From Acholoe squamosa (taxonomy: Eukaryota; Annelida; Polychaeta; Phyllodocida; Polynoidae): a DNA stretch of 64,000 nt. Within the stretch, counting starts at the first letter, position 1. Each line of letters begins with the position of its first letter. Below the pieces are notes generated by a model. It saw nothing but the letters and a program-made list of their open reading frames with translations. It searched no databases and had not been told where the DNA came from. Shown here piece by piece: positions 21,440 through 32,602 of the stretch. The stretch is taken from NCBI GenBank assembly GCA_949317995.1, contig OX439036.1, forward strand, positions 110,835,669 to 110,899,668. Reading direction: 5' to 3'. The position numbers and the translations under genes are program-made.

Positions 21440-24318
21440 ATAAAAAAAATTATTATTATAGTGGTACCTTAAACAAAGAGTGACCTTCCCAGATTTTTCT
21501 TTTGATTTAATTGAAATGCTTCATATGAATTTATATTTCTTATTGCTGTGGGAAGTGCATTCCATGACAATGCACCCCTGTAAATAACACTTTTCTTAGA
21601 AGTTTCATATTTTGGTTTGATAGTAAGGAAGACATTCGCATCATGGGTCCTAGTTCTTATATCTCTATTATTTAGTAGGGAGACATTGTCTTGCTGTTTG
21701 TACATAAAATTCAATAGGTGCATTTCTCTACGAGAGGCTAATGGAGCTAGCATTGCTTGCTGGTGTGGTAAATTTGTAGGATACCTATTATCCAAGCCCA
21801 TCGCCCTTCTTAGGGCCTTATTCTGTGTAACCTGCAGTTTATCTAGTATATACGATCCTGCCACATCATATAGTATATCCCCATAGTCTGCAAATGGTTA
21901 TACCATTGCTTTATAAATTTTCAGTAATGAATTATTGTCAAGAAAGGGTCTGAGCTTGGATAACATCGATACCTTATGCAGCATTTTGCGACACATTTCT
22001 TCAGCGTGCTTATTAAAATTTATCACCGGGTCCAAATAGACTCCAAGGTATCTGAAACTTAACACCCTTTCTAGTTGTATATTGTCAAATAACAGTGTAT
22101 GATTTTCAACTTTTTTCAGCCATGGTCTCAGCCCAAAGATCATATAGTTTGTTTTTTTTGCATTCAAAGTTAGTTGATTTTTTTTAAACCAATTTTTTAG
22201 GGTCTTCAAATCATCTTGGAGTATATTTGTCATTTGCTGAAGTTTATCACCTTGTATGGAAATCACAGTGTCATCAGCATATAAGAAAACTGAACAATTC
22301 TTAATAACCCTTGCCAAGTCGTTCACATATATCAAAAACAGGGTAGGACCAAGTATAGAGCCTTGTGGCACACCGCAAGCTACTACACCCTCATTAGACA
22401 TTAATCCATTTACCAACGACCTTTGTCTCCTATCTATCAGGTAATCCTTAAGCCAGACTCTAAGTCGTCCTCAGATACCAATTTTCTTCAACTTTTCTAA
22501 AAGTATAGAATGATTAACAGTATCGAAGGCCTTTTTCAGGTCAACCAATGTGGAAATAGTATAAAGTCCTTTGTTTAATCCCTTATATATTTCATCTGAG
22601 AAGTAGGCAACCGTACCAATCGTAGAGTGACCAGGTCTAAAACCATTCTGTCTATTATCTAAAATATTGTTATTTTCCAGATAATTCATTAGTCTATTAT
22701 TCACTACTCTTTCCAAAAGTTTACCTATGATTGGAAGTAATGTAACTGGTCTCAGATTGGAAACATTTGTTTTATCCCCTTCTTTTTGTAATGGCACAAT
22801 GGTACCTAACTTCCAGGCTGCAGGTATGACACCAGACACCAGAGATAAGTTAAATAACTCAGCAATCCTCTCAGGTATTGCTAATAATGCATCTTTCAAA
22901 ACTCTCGAGGAAATGGTATCAATACAGGAAGATTTACTAAAGTCTATGTCCTTTACAAGTTTTCTTATTTCCTCCTCATCGGTAGAAATATTATCTAAAT
23001 TGCTATCTACCTCTATGCCATCATAAGTCCAAGGTGTATTCATCTCTCTAGTAAGATTAGGACCGATATTTAGAAAAAAATCATTCACAAAATTAGGTAT
23101 TTCCTCGTCTGGTACCATACAATCCTTTTCAAAGTCCTTAAGATTACATCTCAGCTTATTTCCATCACCTTTAATTAGGCCATTAATTTCTCGCCAGAAT
23201 TTTTTTCTATCATTGCCATGCTTCACTATCTTGGCTTTTACAAAATCAGCTTTTGCTTTCCTTATTTGTTTGGTGCAATTGTTTTTTAATATCTTGGCAG
23301 TATTCCAGTCAGCTATATTTTTTTATGCCACCGCTTTTTTTAGTGCATTATCCTTATCTTTAATTAGCTCCAGTAAATAATCCGTCACCCATGGGGCTCT
23401 CTCTTTTTTAACAATATATCTCTTAATAGGACACATATTATCCAGTTCCTTCAACAAAATATTCAGAATGACTGTCCATCTTACATTTACACAATTACTT
23501 TCATCACATGGGCCCCAGTTAGCATTTCTTACGCACTCCTTAAACACCTCTGGGTTGTAGCGCCTATATGTACGTCCATAGAATTCGATCTTAGTTGTAC
23601 ACACTGCCTGTTCAATAAAGGATATACCAACCATGTAATGGTCACTAATATTCCATTTCCTAATCATGGGTTCGAATTGTTTGGTAGAGTTTGTTATGAC
23701 CCAGTCAATACAAGTCTTGGTATCTTCTTTGACTCTAGTATGATCTTTAATTATCTGCTTTAGGCCCAAGATATTAAGACAGACTTTCATTAATTTTGTT
23801 GCAACCATTTTAGTGTTTAGGAAATCAATATTAAAGTCACCCATCACAATCAGGTCTTTACGTCTAAGATTTGCTCTATCGATCAGAGAGTGTATACAGT
23901 CCACAAACTCTGCCTTGTCTCCATCAGGAGGTCTGTATACATTTGCTATCACGATATTCTTTTTCCCGATCCTTATTATTTCTATCCATTGGATTTCAAT
24001 ATCATTTGAACTTATGTTAAGGTGTTCATAAGACGTAGTTGAATATAATAGATCGTTTCTTATGTACATCGCTACACCACCACAGGATTTGTTACCCCAA
24101 TTTCTATCCCACCTCTCAAAATTATATCCATTCAAGTGTACTAGCCCACTTTCCATGCCTTCCTCCAACCAGCTTTCAGAGATACCAATAACTGCATCAT
24201 TTCTTTCACCCATATATATTCTTAATGTTTCAATTTTAGAATTTAGACTACATGTATTCAGGTGTGAGACAGTAAACACTCTCCTCCCATCCCTGTTAAT
24301 GTGATCATCCAATATCAT
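21440..24318 (-). mobile_element. LINE (CR1/Jockey/L2-like group), nearly full-length ORF2
   Basis: One continuous minus-strand frame of 949 codons holds an APE-type endonuclease and a reverse transcriptase. Beyond the final stop the 3' end runs into an ATAATAATAATTTTTTTT-type tail (21440-21465), like the short simple-repeat tails of CR1/L2 elements and not a long poly(A). The 5' limit is unknown. AT-rich sequence with a 75-bp tandem duplication (24841-24985) and a NADAR exon (25005-25445) lie upstream on the same strand. The three nonsense codons mean that this copy cannot make an uninterrupted protein. Confidence 0.85.
21469..24318 (-). pseudogene. LINE ORF2: endonuclease plus reverse transcriptase, three in-frame stops
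   Basis: Starting at the ATG at 24318, residues 1-235 are an endonuclease/exonuclease/phosphatase domain: HLNTCSLNS (about 19), the catalytic E48 in ISESW, NVYRPPDG (126), MGDFNID (159), TCIDWV (203) and SDHY (225). The reverse transcriptase follows: LRPVTLLPIIGKLLERVV, LVDLKKAFDTVNH, GVPQGSILGPTLFLIY (649) and the YADD catalytic box (680-683). The C-terminus ends in WNALPTAIRN, as in CR1/Jockey-type proteins. Stops interrupt at codons 332 (TAA, 23325-23323), 616 (TGA, 22473-22471) and 807 (TAA, 21900-21898). No frameshift was found and all catalytic residues read are present, so inactivation looks recent. The normal product nicks the target and reverse-transcribes the element RNA in the nucleus. 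Confidence 0.88.
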
Positions 24319-25004
24319 TTACCCAAGACGTGCCCGTAATCTCATTATACAGATAAATAACCATACTAGAACATAATACGTGTAGGTATAGGCATCGCGT
24401 GCCACCTACTAAGAGCCTTGTGCTCATTTGAGGTTTAAGTAAGGCTAAATATTTGACAGGTTAATAGCAACTTAATTTCATCGACCCCCAATGTTATATT
24501 TTACAACGTTCCTTATACCTCTACTTAAATTATTCATAAATAAGAATACATATTATCCTATTAATTATTAACTTGGAATTACATTTACCTTCCAGCTTGA
24601 TATGTTTATCAATCTAGGCATCTCCATAGTGTTTATATACATCGACTTTTACAATTGTTTTTATATATAATTCCATAGCGTCCAGAATAACCTATTTTCA
24701 ATGCTAGTTGATCAGCGTCTCCACTCCTCGCGACGCCGTAGACTCAGTATAGGATTGGCCTAGTAGTGGGTTTCATATAATCAAACAGCTGCTCCGTCAT
24801 GATATTATACATTCTGCTACACTAGGTCAACTATCACTCCCACCTTGGTACAGTCTGTATATATATGCTATAAATAGACCTTATGCCCACTGATAGTTAC
24901 AGTAATAGACACTCACACCTTAGTACAGTCTGTATATATATGTTATAGATAGACTTTATGCCCACTGATAGTTCCAGTAATAGACCATGATTTAGTTATG
25001 ATCT
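24319..25004. other. AT-rich leader between NADAR exon and LINE ORF2
   Basis: No open frame. It contains a 75-bp direct duplication (24841-24985). If the LINE extends this far, this would be its 5' untranslated region; I cannot show that. Confidence 0.4.
24841..24985. repeat. Two-copy tandem duplication, 75-bp unit
   Basis: CACCTTGGTACAGTCTG... and CACCTTAGTACAGTCTG... are consecutive, with about six differences per 72 bp. Both end in TTATGCCCACTGATAGTT and AGTAATAGAC. Confidence 0.9.
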
Positions 25005-25445
25005 TCATGGTGCCAAATAGGAGTCTTGTAAGTCCATCAGTATCTGTCCCATTTTATTCTCCTTCACTGTATCTTGTGCAATTTGGTTGGCTTGAGCAAT
25101 CGTAAACTTACAGCCCCAACCTTTCTCAGTAGTAGCTTCATATATGGACCCTTTTATTTCGCATAGACGTTGTTCCAGTGACTCGTCTTGTCCAAACTTT
25201 AGATCCACTACCTCCTTCATGATCATGTATTTTCTGTCTTTGGTATCTTGTTTGGTAATACCTATCCCATGTGACAGCCTTTTGGCTTCGTATCCATCCC
25301 TGCAGAGTTTAAATAAATTGGCTTGGACATCATCGCCGTTGTACATGGCTACCTTGAACCAGAACAATTGTTCAGCACTATGCCATGTTATATCGTCATA
25401 TACTATCTTACAGGGATACATATTCGATAGAAAGGCATGGTGTGT
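25005..25445 (-). CDS. NADAR-domain protein, 3' exon (YbiA-like)
   Basis: The frame reads FLSNMYPCKIVYDDITWHS, then AEQLFWFKVAMYNGDD, and ends KGWGCKFTIAQANQI ... MGQILMDLQDSYLAP before a stop. This is the recognisable layout of the NADAR family (YbiA-like N-glycosidase fold acting on phosphoribosyl/ADP-ribosyl-type metabolites): an N-terminal FLSN-YPC strand, the conserved W-HSAEQ helix with its glutamate, and a WGCG-type C-terminal motif (here WGCK). The frame is open from 25445, where a polypyrimidine-TATAG acceptor on the minus strand precedes the exon. An in-frame TAG lies just upstream, so translation must enter by splicing or start at the internal Met (25421). About 146 codons is close to a full domain. 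I saw no upstream exon. It could be a host gene end, a decayed copy, or part of a larger retroelement, since the LINE ORF2 follows 690 bp downstream on the same strand. Confidence 0.75.
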   Translation of the reverse strand, partial: THHAFLSNMYPCKIVYDDITWHSAEQLFWFKVAMYNGDDVQANLFKLCRDGYEAKRLSHGIGITKQDTKDRKYMIMKEVVDLKFGQDESLEQRLCEIKGSIYEATTEKGWGCKFTIAQANQIAQDTVKENKMGQILMDLQDSYLAP

Positions 25446-26577
25446 CTATAACACATAAAAAATACCCTACTGTACCTGTCTTTTAGCCTGACTGGCATGG
25501 TTCTTCTCATTCAACTAGTAAGTAATTCATGCCAATGCTGTTGGGGTTTTAGAAGCTCAGCAAAATATATTAATTCGATGCAGACAAATATTCTGGTGGA
25601 AGAACAAAAGTTACCTAATAACTTTATTACAAGTGAGCATCACATTCAGTCACATCATGCCATCCTGAATGAAGTTATAGAGACATGTTTGCAAAAAAGG
25701 AGGTGGCCAGAGTGTCACTCGCATAGGGTCAATACATACCCTCTGGGCTGGTACATGGCCTCTAAAACTATCCCCTATAGCTTTGGGGTTTTGTTGTAGG
25801 ACATTTTGAGTGGGTCAATACAGTAGATCAAAGGAAGGCGGGCCCTGAGTCCTACCTTGCCTGAGGATGTGTGAGGATGGCTGTTTGTATTAACATGCCT
25901 TGTTTTATAGAAAAACACTGACAATATGACTGAATTATATTGGTGATCATTATTAGAAACAACAAAAAAATAGGTTATATCATCAGATGAGCTTTGGCAT
26001 AATGAATCCAAGCTTTATGTTAATGAGTGTTTATAGAGACATGTAATATATTCAATAACATCCACAGGGTACTAGATTTGTGAGTTGAATGAAAAAGACA
26101 GAATATATAAAACGCTCTGTTAGAATTCATCCTGCTTTACCAGCTTTACAATGCATTGCATCCCGCTAAGGTAAAGGGAACATGCCACCTGTAGATCTCC
26201 ATTTCCCAGTCTGTTAACTCTGACACAAAAACTAACTTGACAAGATTGCCTTCACAGACAGCTGTTCAATGAAGGCTCTTCCCAGAATTTGTTCCATTTA
26301 ATGTATCATGCTATCCATATGGGTTATGCTGAAATAATTGTTTCTTTGTATAGTAAATACATACATACAAATATCCTGGTAACATAGATATTCCAGTAGT
26401 TGTTCCTATAGGGAAGCCAAAAAGCTGATTGCAGTTTGAGGATATGTCTTGATATTCCACATCCTTCTTATTTTATCTTGAAAACAACATCTCTCAGGAA
26501 GATACCATATGATGAATTTAGAATGGAAATCACAGTACTCGTACACTCAGGAAAGGAGAAGGTGGTGTATACATATG
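25446..26577. other. Non-coding; dispersed repeat fragment
   Basis: Segment 25715-25830 (ACATACCCTCTGGGCTGGTA, then AGTGGGTCAATA) resembles 37280-37430 and 42480-42600. Elsewhere I see nothing codable. Any upstream exon of the NADAR gene should lie here or beyond, but none is evident. Confidence 0.45.
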
Positions 26578-26888
26578 GTATTTGGCCTAATGCAAAAGAA
26601 TAAATGTGCCAGATAGATTAGAGAATAGTAACATAAAGGCCACATCAAGTTCTGACCTTTACTGTTGTGATACAGAAAGCATAATCCTGTATTGGATTTA
26701 CACATACAGCAAAAAAAAAAAAGGATAGACAGCTCATGGGTCTACATCAAGAGTTTTCAAATACAATTTCAATCTCACTGATATCACCATTATCATGAAT
26801 ATAGAACCTTTAAGGATTGCTAATGCAGTAAAACATCATGCCAATTAGTCTTCATGATGCATGAATGCAGCACTGGTGAGTTACTCAG
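26578..26888. repeat. Interspersed repeat R2, copy 2 (internally deleted)
   Basis: Matches both ends of 4508-5040, with about 200 bp missing. A 12-bp A-run interrupts it at 26710. Confidence 0.75.
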
Positions 26889-26905
26889 ACAAACTACATT
26901 GATCG

Positions 26906-27055
26906 CCTCCACCTCAGGCTGTGGTTACTACTACATCCATATTCAACTCACCTACAGTGACTCCTACTGCTGGCAAGCCCAAACCTCAAAGGCCAAAAAG
27001 GAATAAAGACGCTACCCAACTACAGCGTATGTTGGCAGAAGCTGCAATGACATAA
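26906..27055 (+). pseudogene. Possible LINE ORF1-type scrap (Pro/Lys-rich)
   Basis: A 49-codon frame ends TAGKPKPQRPKRNKDATQLQ before a stop. Its Pro/Thr then Lys/Arg composition is like the basic ORF1 or linker segments of retroelements. It lies about 220 bp before another LINE fragment on the same strand. There is no domain match that I can name. Confidence 0.3.
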
Positions 27056-27279
27056 GCTCGTCTAAATGAGAACTCTTTGATATTCCTACAAACCCTAGCT
27101 ATTTGGCGATCATATAGCCTTTGTCATAATACCTGAAATTATGCATTGAATAGGATTATATTAGAGTTAAAATGGTACTTAAGTATGCAATTATCCATTG
27201 CAATTAAGACGATTGGTTTAATAAACCCACCTGCTGAATATATTAATAGCTTTTTCATCACTATAGTATTATTAATAAT

Positions 27280-27438
27280 AAGCCGGCTTATAGCTTATAT
27301 CTCGATTACAAAAAGGCTTTTGATACTGTCTCACACTCAAAATTATTAGAAAGATTATCACTTTCAGGACTAGATGTATGGACTTGTAATGTTTTTAGGA
27401 ATTACCTATCCTATATAACTCAAACTACAGTAGTATAG
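27280..27438 (+). pseudogene. LINE reverse transcriptase fragment
   Basis: A 52-codon frame carries LYLDYKKAFDTVSHSKLL and FRNYLSYITQ, the first catalytic Asp motif region (D-KAFD) and the following helix of LINE reverse transcriptases. It is cut off by a TAG at 27436. The sequence differs from the 21.4-24.3 kb LINE (LKKAFDTVNH), so it is a separate, older insertion. Confidence 0.75.
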
Positions 27439-27552
27439 TATGTATGGGAACGGGACTATAGCTAACTACAGGATATTACTCACTCGGGATGCAGCCAATC
27501 AGAGGCCTCCATTTGGTCATGTGACCCATTGTCATGGCAATCTGACCTAGTA

Positions 27553-28226
27553 AATCTTTCAGTTCGAACGGGTTCTTGGTGTAATTTCCGTTGAAGGCAT
27601 CATGGTCTAGAAAACAAATCATCATGGACTTGGGTAGTTAAGCTGTGTTGGAGTGCGTGTAGTCTCTAATCTCTGTTGCCTGCAGGGATGGCGTAGGTCG
27701 TCACCTCCACTCTGCTTTTTCGTGCACGTAGGGCTTAGCTTTGTGGATTTTGATTTTGTATGCGGTGGTGCCCACGCTCATCAGATAGAAACCAGGGGCA
27801 GCTTGTTTCAGAGGGAGGTTGATTTCCGTCTTTCCAGCTATGAACTTTGGTTGATGAGCTAGGTCAAAGTGGAGTCTCGACATCAGCGAGAAGCCACCAT
27901 TGGAGATGAGTTTCTGGCGAGCCTTGAACCCTGGGTTGTCATTGGTCAAGGCGTCAAAGTGACCAGCCCTGTCTTGGTGTCAACCTTGGACATTCATGAT
28001 GTTCTCCTTGACTCCTCTGTCATAGTTGAGTAAACCTTCCAGGTAAGCTCTGTAGGGGTAGGTCTCCGTGTTACCAGACACTTTGAAACCTCTGATGGAG
28101 ACTTGGACATCCTTGAAGAGCAAGTGACAAAGGTCGACTTAGGATAGTAGTTTGAGTTGGCGCTACGGCGTGCAGGTCGAGCTCAGAGAGAGCGCACTTG
28201 CTGCTGTTTTCATGTACGTAAGCCAT
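27553..28226 (-). pseudogene. Polinton/Maverick-type capsid protein (F54H12.2-like), broken
   Basis: The ATG at 28226 opens the characteristic N-terminus of the family that databases call F54H12.2-like, a virion structural protein of Polintons and adintoviruses. About 30 codons later the homology jumps frame (near 28138), with material missing. The second frame carries the TYPYRAYLE segment and meets a TGA near 27987, resumes through 27701 (NPGFKARQKL to YKIKIHKAK), and after another frame change ends near 27553 with DAFNGNY. So there is at least one deletion or frameshift, a nonsense codon and a lost C-terminus. It lies directly downstream of the pVI-like gene on the same strand, as in Polinton late gene blocks. 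Whether the family is the major or minor shell protein I cannot settle here. Confidence 0.7.
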
Positions 28227-28279
28227 TGTGTTCCCTCTTCACATCGGTGGTAGACTGATGCCGGTGACATCTAGTCCTT

Positions 28280-28627
28280 TTATTTATAGGTCGCCTCCCT
28301 AGCGATAAAAAATGTCCCCCCGCTGTCTCTAGCAAGAACCGCTTCCCCTTTGAGGAGCTCGCCTCCGACGTTTGGTCCACGCTTTCTTGGGCGTCGTTTT
28401 TTTCCCAGAGAGATCACTTTACCTGCCAGACTCTTCAGAACACCTACTCCTCTGTATTTCACGCTGTTCTTGAAAGTACCTCCCTCCATCATATTCTTGG
28501 CCACACCCACGCCAGCGCGGAACAGAGTTTTTCCCACCGTCGTCAAAAGGGTTGTGGCAGAGCACATGAGTCCTAAGAGGGCGCCACCGATACCGTGACT
28601 ATTCTGGAAAGATCGTCCGCTGTACAT
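28280..28627 (-). CDS. pVI-like small basic membrane-active protein of Polinton/adintovirus type
   Basis: This intact 115-codon frame runs from ATG 28627 to a stop at 28280. It has a short polar N-terminus, a glycine-rich hydrophobic amphipathic segment (about residues 12-50, with repeated Gly-Val/Leu), then a strongly basic cluster (KKRRPRKRGP, about 76-85). Small size, Gly-rich amphipathic helix and basic tail are typical of the adenovirus pVI-like core or membrane-lytic proteins found beside capsid genes in Polintons and adintoviruses. Between a minor-capsid-like fragment upstream and the capsid-like pseudogene downstream, all on the minus strand, the context agrees. It is the only unbroken frame of this cluster. 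The family is fast-evolving, so the name rests mostly on composition and neighbours. Confidence 0.6.
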   Translation of the reverse strand: MYSGRSFQNSHGIGGALLGLMCSATTLLTTVGKTLFRAGVGVAKNMMEGGTFKNSVKYRGVGVLKSLAGKVISLGKKRRPRKRGPNVGGELLKGEAVLARDSGGTFFIAREATYK

Positions 28628-28705
28628 GTTGATTCGCTGTATCCTTGTCTGGTGTTACCCTTCGATGAAAAGTATGGCGCTGGTTTACGTATCATGTTTG
28701 CACCT

Positions 28706-28933
28706 TTAACGTTCGATGGGTCTCAGATGAAGTGTCACCATCACCTCTCCTCTCATGAATGGTATGGATCGAATGGATCTGTCTCTTAAGTAGATGCCAA
28801 CCTCGTCCAACCTTTTGGACTTCAAGGGAAAATAATCCAAATGTGGAAAACTGATAGCTTGTATTCCCCCTTTCCACCGTCCGCTTCTGTCGACTGTGAC
28901 GCAGCGTAACAGAGGTACGTGCATGTCGCCCAC
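28706..28933 (-). pseudogene. Minor-capsid-like C-terminal fragment (Polinton type)
   Basis: The 75-codon frame has alternating beta-strand-like hydrophobics and the stretches LDEVGIYLRDR and VMVTLHLRP near its end. This resembles the C-terminus of the conserved late protein that precedes the pVI-like gene in Polinton-type elements. Upstream it is closed by a TGA a few codons before the first Met, so the N-terminal part is missing or in another frame. It ends 79 bp before the pVI-like start. Confidence 0.5.
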
Positions 28934-29983
28934 TCGTCAGTCTTGACATGCGTCAGTGTATATGTACAGAGAGTACACATCTGCGAAGGGCTCCATGATG
29001 TAGACGCCGGTGGTTGTCATCACGAAATGAGGAGTTTAATAAGACGTCACACAAATAACATATCATGTTCTACTTCGAACTCTTGTATAATACATCGAGC
29101 CCTACACAGAGAAAAGAACATTGATCGCTTTGACGCATACTGCACAGGTCAAAATTTGTCTCCCACATGACATGTATGAAGGCATGTCGAATGAAGTTGA
29201 CCCTCTCATATTTGGTTCGTCAACTCCTACTTGACATGCGTAATGAAGACACATCACACATTTTTGATCCATTAACCTGAGTGCTAGGTAATACTGTGAG
29301 ACAATTATGTAAGGGTCAAGAGCAGTCAATAGCTATGTACTAATGGTTCAATCAAGGCAGGCCTATAATAGAAGGCAGGGGATATCATAGTCCCACAGGC
29401 CTGCACACCAAGGCACTTTTTCCTATCTACAGAACTTCTACTTGACTGAGGACCTCTATGCAGTCTGTAAGACAAGGGCATGGAGGTGCATGGCAATGCC
29501 ATCTGTCTCCATGCAATGAAGATACTGAAATTATAGACTGTGGGTTAGCATACAATCTTTTTGTATTTTCACTGACCCACACACAAGGTGTCTAACCTCT
29601 CCAGTTGAAGAATTCAGGATTGTGGATGTCTATTTTGATATTCAATAACAAGTGCAAATTTAACAATGAAATAGAATTCACTACCATTCGTTGATAGTAT
29701 TTACAGACCTTAGTGATCTATTCTTCATGAAAACAAAATGACACAGATACATCAAATGTCTCAAGTGTTGGTAGTACCTCTTGGTAGTGATTAATCCTGG
29801 TACCAAAATGGTTGTTTGCCCCATCTAGTGGAATATCCTAGAACAATGATGTATGTCAAACCATCACATGTCAAGAGCCTTTGACATATGACCCTAGTCA
29901 ACTCACAGATGACGTGGCATTTAAAGGCATGTCAAATCATATGAGGATTACTGTGTGCTACAGTTGTCATGGTGACATATGTG
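28934..29983. other. Region upstream of the minus-strand Polinton scrap; nothing firm
   Basis: Several GACATG/CATGTC motifs recur between 28940 and 29980. There may be more decayed repeat R4 here. No gene is supported. Confidence 0.35.
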
Positions 29984-30070
29984 CACATGTCCCAATGACG
30001 TGTGCTCTCTGTGTCAAATCAAGTTGACATGGGTATACATGTCACTTTGTCAGGAAGACTTTTTTCAGTG
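29984..30070 (-). repeat. Repeat R4 end, copy 2
   Basis: Inverse copy of 9198-9282, ending CTTTTTTCAGTG. In between, GTGACATGTATACCCATG and CTGTGTCAAATCAAGTTG (or complements) are shared. Confidence 0.75.
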
Positions 30071-31940
30071 TAATCTACTTGTAGAATAATGAATTTGTTC
30101 TACCAAAATCTACATATTTTTCTATACACCCCTTTCCTTATTCTGGTGGGGGTAGTGTAGGGCTCGTAGAGCGTGATATAGTGTGAGCATCTTCCTCGAG
30201 AGGGCAGTTCGAGTGTTGCGCCCATCACCGGTAGCCACTAGAGGTCATAACGACCACTGGTTGCTGCAGGGTGGTGGCAGCACTGTTTGCGCTGCTCCAG
30301 CTCCTACCCGGGTCCGGGGAAGGCATTAGTCTGGCTCTGCCCACGATTGGAGTCGGACCACATTTCTCTGAGCTAGTTAATATACTTAGCGTTTAACCTC
30401 AAGATGGATGTGAACCCTTACCGAAATAAGTATGTGTCTGTTGCACTAACCCGAGATATCTTGTCTGGTCTTACTTCAAACCATACAAGTTTATTAATAC
30501 GAACCATTACACCGGTAATTTGAGACTTGACTGCAGGGCTACATATATAATAAATGCATATTGATAACCAATAGGCACCATGCATTTACATTAGCAGGCC
30601 TTCAAATGGTAAAAGGAGAGTTCAAAGAGCAAAAAGCAAAACTGTTTATGCCATATGCCTCATGATAGAGTCATCATTTTGATTAGGAAGTGATATTGAT
30701 TCGTGATATTGACTATTTTGATTAGTTTGCGATAAGTTTTGGATGAGTTTCTGTTTTCAGTGCACAGACATATTTTTCTTATTTTTCATCAGAGTGATTC
30801 CAATATAAGATCCTGAGAAAGAAAATGGAACAAAAATTGGTCTTGGGCAGTTACTGAGAAGGGTTAGGTGTCAACATAATACCTGTCATGATCAACCGAT
30901 TTCATTTCCATGAAAAATCTAATCAATGTTGACTTATTGATCCAGATTTCTGGCACAGCCTATCTGTGGCAAATGACGTCTACAGCCCTCTTCCCATCCA
31001 CCTGCTGCTGGATGATTCAGAGGAAACCTGCATCAACATAGGTGATGTTGATAGTGAGGCTGACTGCACACTCAAGTTTTCAACAACAGCTTACTATCAC
31101 ACCAAGACTCCAGGAATCACAATCTTTTATGTGTCAGATTTTCCTCTATAGAGAAAGAAACTTGCCATATTCCTGTTTAATTCTCAAGACGAAAGCTGAG
31201 AAAGATGAAGATAAAACATGTAAGGAAAAGCCTAAAAATAATTTTCTGTTACTTAAGTTTACAGCAGCCAGTTGAATCAAGTGAAGTAGATTCATCTGAA
31301 CAGAGTGCATATGAATGAACAGAATTTGATTACCTATACTAGTGAAACAGTGGATTTTGAATAAAATTTGCCTTGTAGGTAACTATGAAGAACTCACCTT
31401 GCCTAACAGATGTAAATCCTAATGTATATGTGAATAATGGTACAGCACATTCGGGATTTCATGGGGAATTAAAAAAATGCTCACTGTTTGAGATCCTGCC
31501 CGATGGACTTCTGAACACCTGCATGTTTAAATGTACACATATTAAGTCAGGACCAATTAATATTTTGAAACTCTTCCTTACACTGTTCAAATTCCTCCTC
31601 AATTTTGGCATAAGGAAGGTAACATTGACTGGGGTAATCTACAATGAATGAAAGCACTACAATCCAAATTCAGATTAAATTTATACTGTAAAATAATTGT
31701 GATTCTAGTTTTGTTTAACCCACTAGAAATGGGAGGGGTTTATATCATGGACACTGCATATTCTCAAACAGAGTGACTACTATTTGATGCATTTTTTCCC
31801 AATTGCCTGCAAAGATTTAGATACGCCTGCTCTTTCCAATCATACTGACATGTGTTTCAATAAGGCTCTGATTGATTATAGTTAAAATGCAAGAAGTTGA
31901 TATTTGCATACCGTAGAATATTTGTCCATTTCACATTTTA
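30071..31940. other. No supported gene
   Basis: 30170-30400 is GC-richer than its surroundings and is of unknown origin. A 19-nt string (30496-30514) recurs inverted at 40090-40108. Two overlapping frames at 30966-31275 and one at 31385-31651 are not domain-like. I do not call exons. Confidence 0.4.
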
Positions 31941-32594
31941 CATGATGCAAGCAGCCGACCAAGAGTTTTAGATCAAGATAACCAAAGCAGAAATGAGCAT
32001 CGAACAGATGATGATGAGGTGGTCGATACTCACAATAAATATGTCGTCTATCCGCAGTTCAGGCCATTCAACTACTACATATCAAGGTGTAAAGTGACCA
32101 AGCACATCCTGGACAGTGGTTCGCCAGACTATAGGTGGACCAGTCAAATATCCACCCATGTGGTCTTGGCTATGGTCAAAGAAACGGCTTAGGCAGGCAG
32201 CAAAACTGAGAACCCATTCTACTATAGGCAGTTCAACATGAAGGAGGTCACTCTCAGATACGAAGATCAAAAATTTGAACTGAGAATGGCTTTCGACATT
32301 GACAACTGCGTGAGAGCTTACCACCAAATGTACACCGACAGCGGTCTCTTAGCACTTGGGCAAAACTAAGAGGAATTCAAGGACGGGCACTCATTCTTCA
32401 TACTCAACCTAACCCTGGACAGAACTCCAGAAGATTCTAGCATCATCCTCATCAAACAAGGAAAACTAAGCATAGCACTCAGGTTCGCTACTCCCACCAC
32501 CCACGCCATTTCGGCCATCCTGTGTTCCTTCTACGAAAACAACATTCAACTCATGGCTGACTGCCTCCCAGTGACAGACTATCACATGAACTAG
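31941..32594 (+). pseudogene. Polinton-type capsid protein (F54H12.2-like), second copy, two nonsense codons
   Basis: A single plus-strand frame from about 31941 to the TAG at 32592 is interrupted by TAG (32190) and TAA (32367) but not frameshifted. The part after 32190 (NPFYYRQFN, MAFDIDNCVRAYHQMY, KDGHSFFILNLTLD, then an alternating hydrophobic end) matches the C-terminal half of the same protein family as the minus-strand pseudogene at 27553-28226. That fragment ends where this one is well preserved, with slight overlap around NPF. The protease follows immediately, as in Polintons. The N-terminal half is not found upstream. Confidence 0.65.
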
Positions 32595-32602
32595 GATTGA
32601 AA

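Noticed and set aside
30966..31275. Possible exons (61 and 77 codons overlapping)
   Set aside because: There is no domain signal, the frames compete, and no clear splice sites flank either one.
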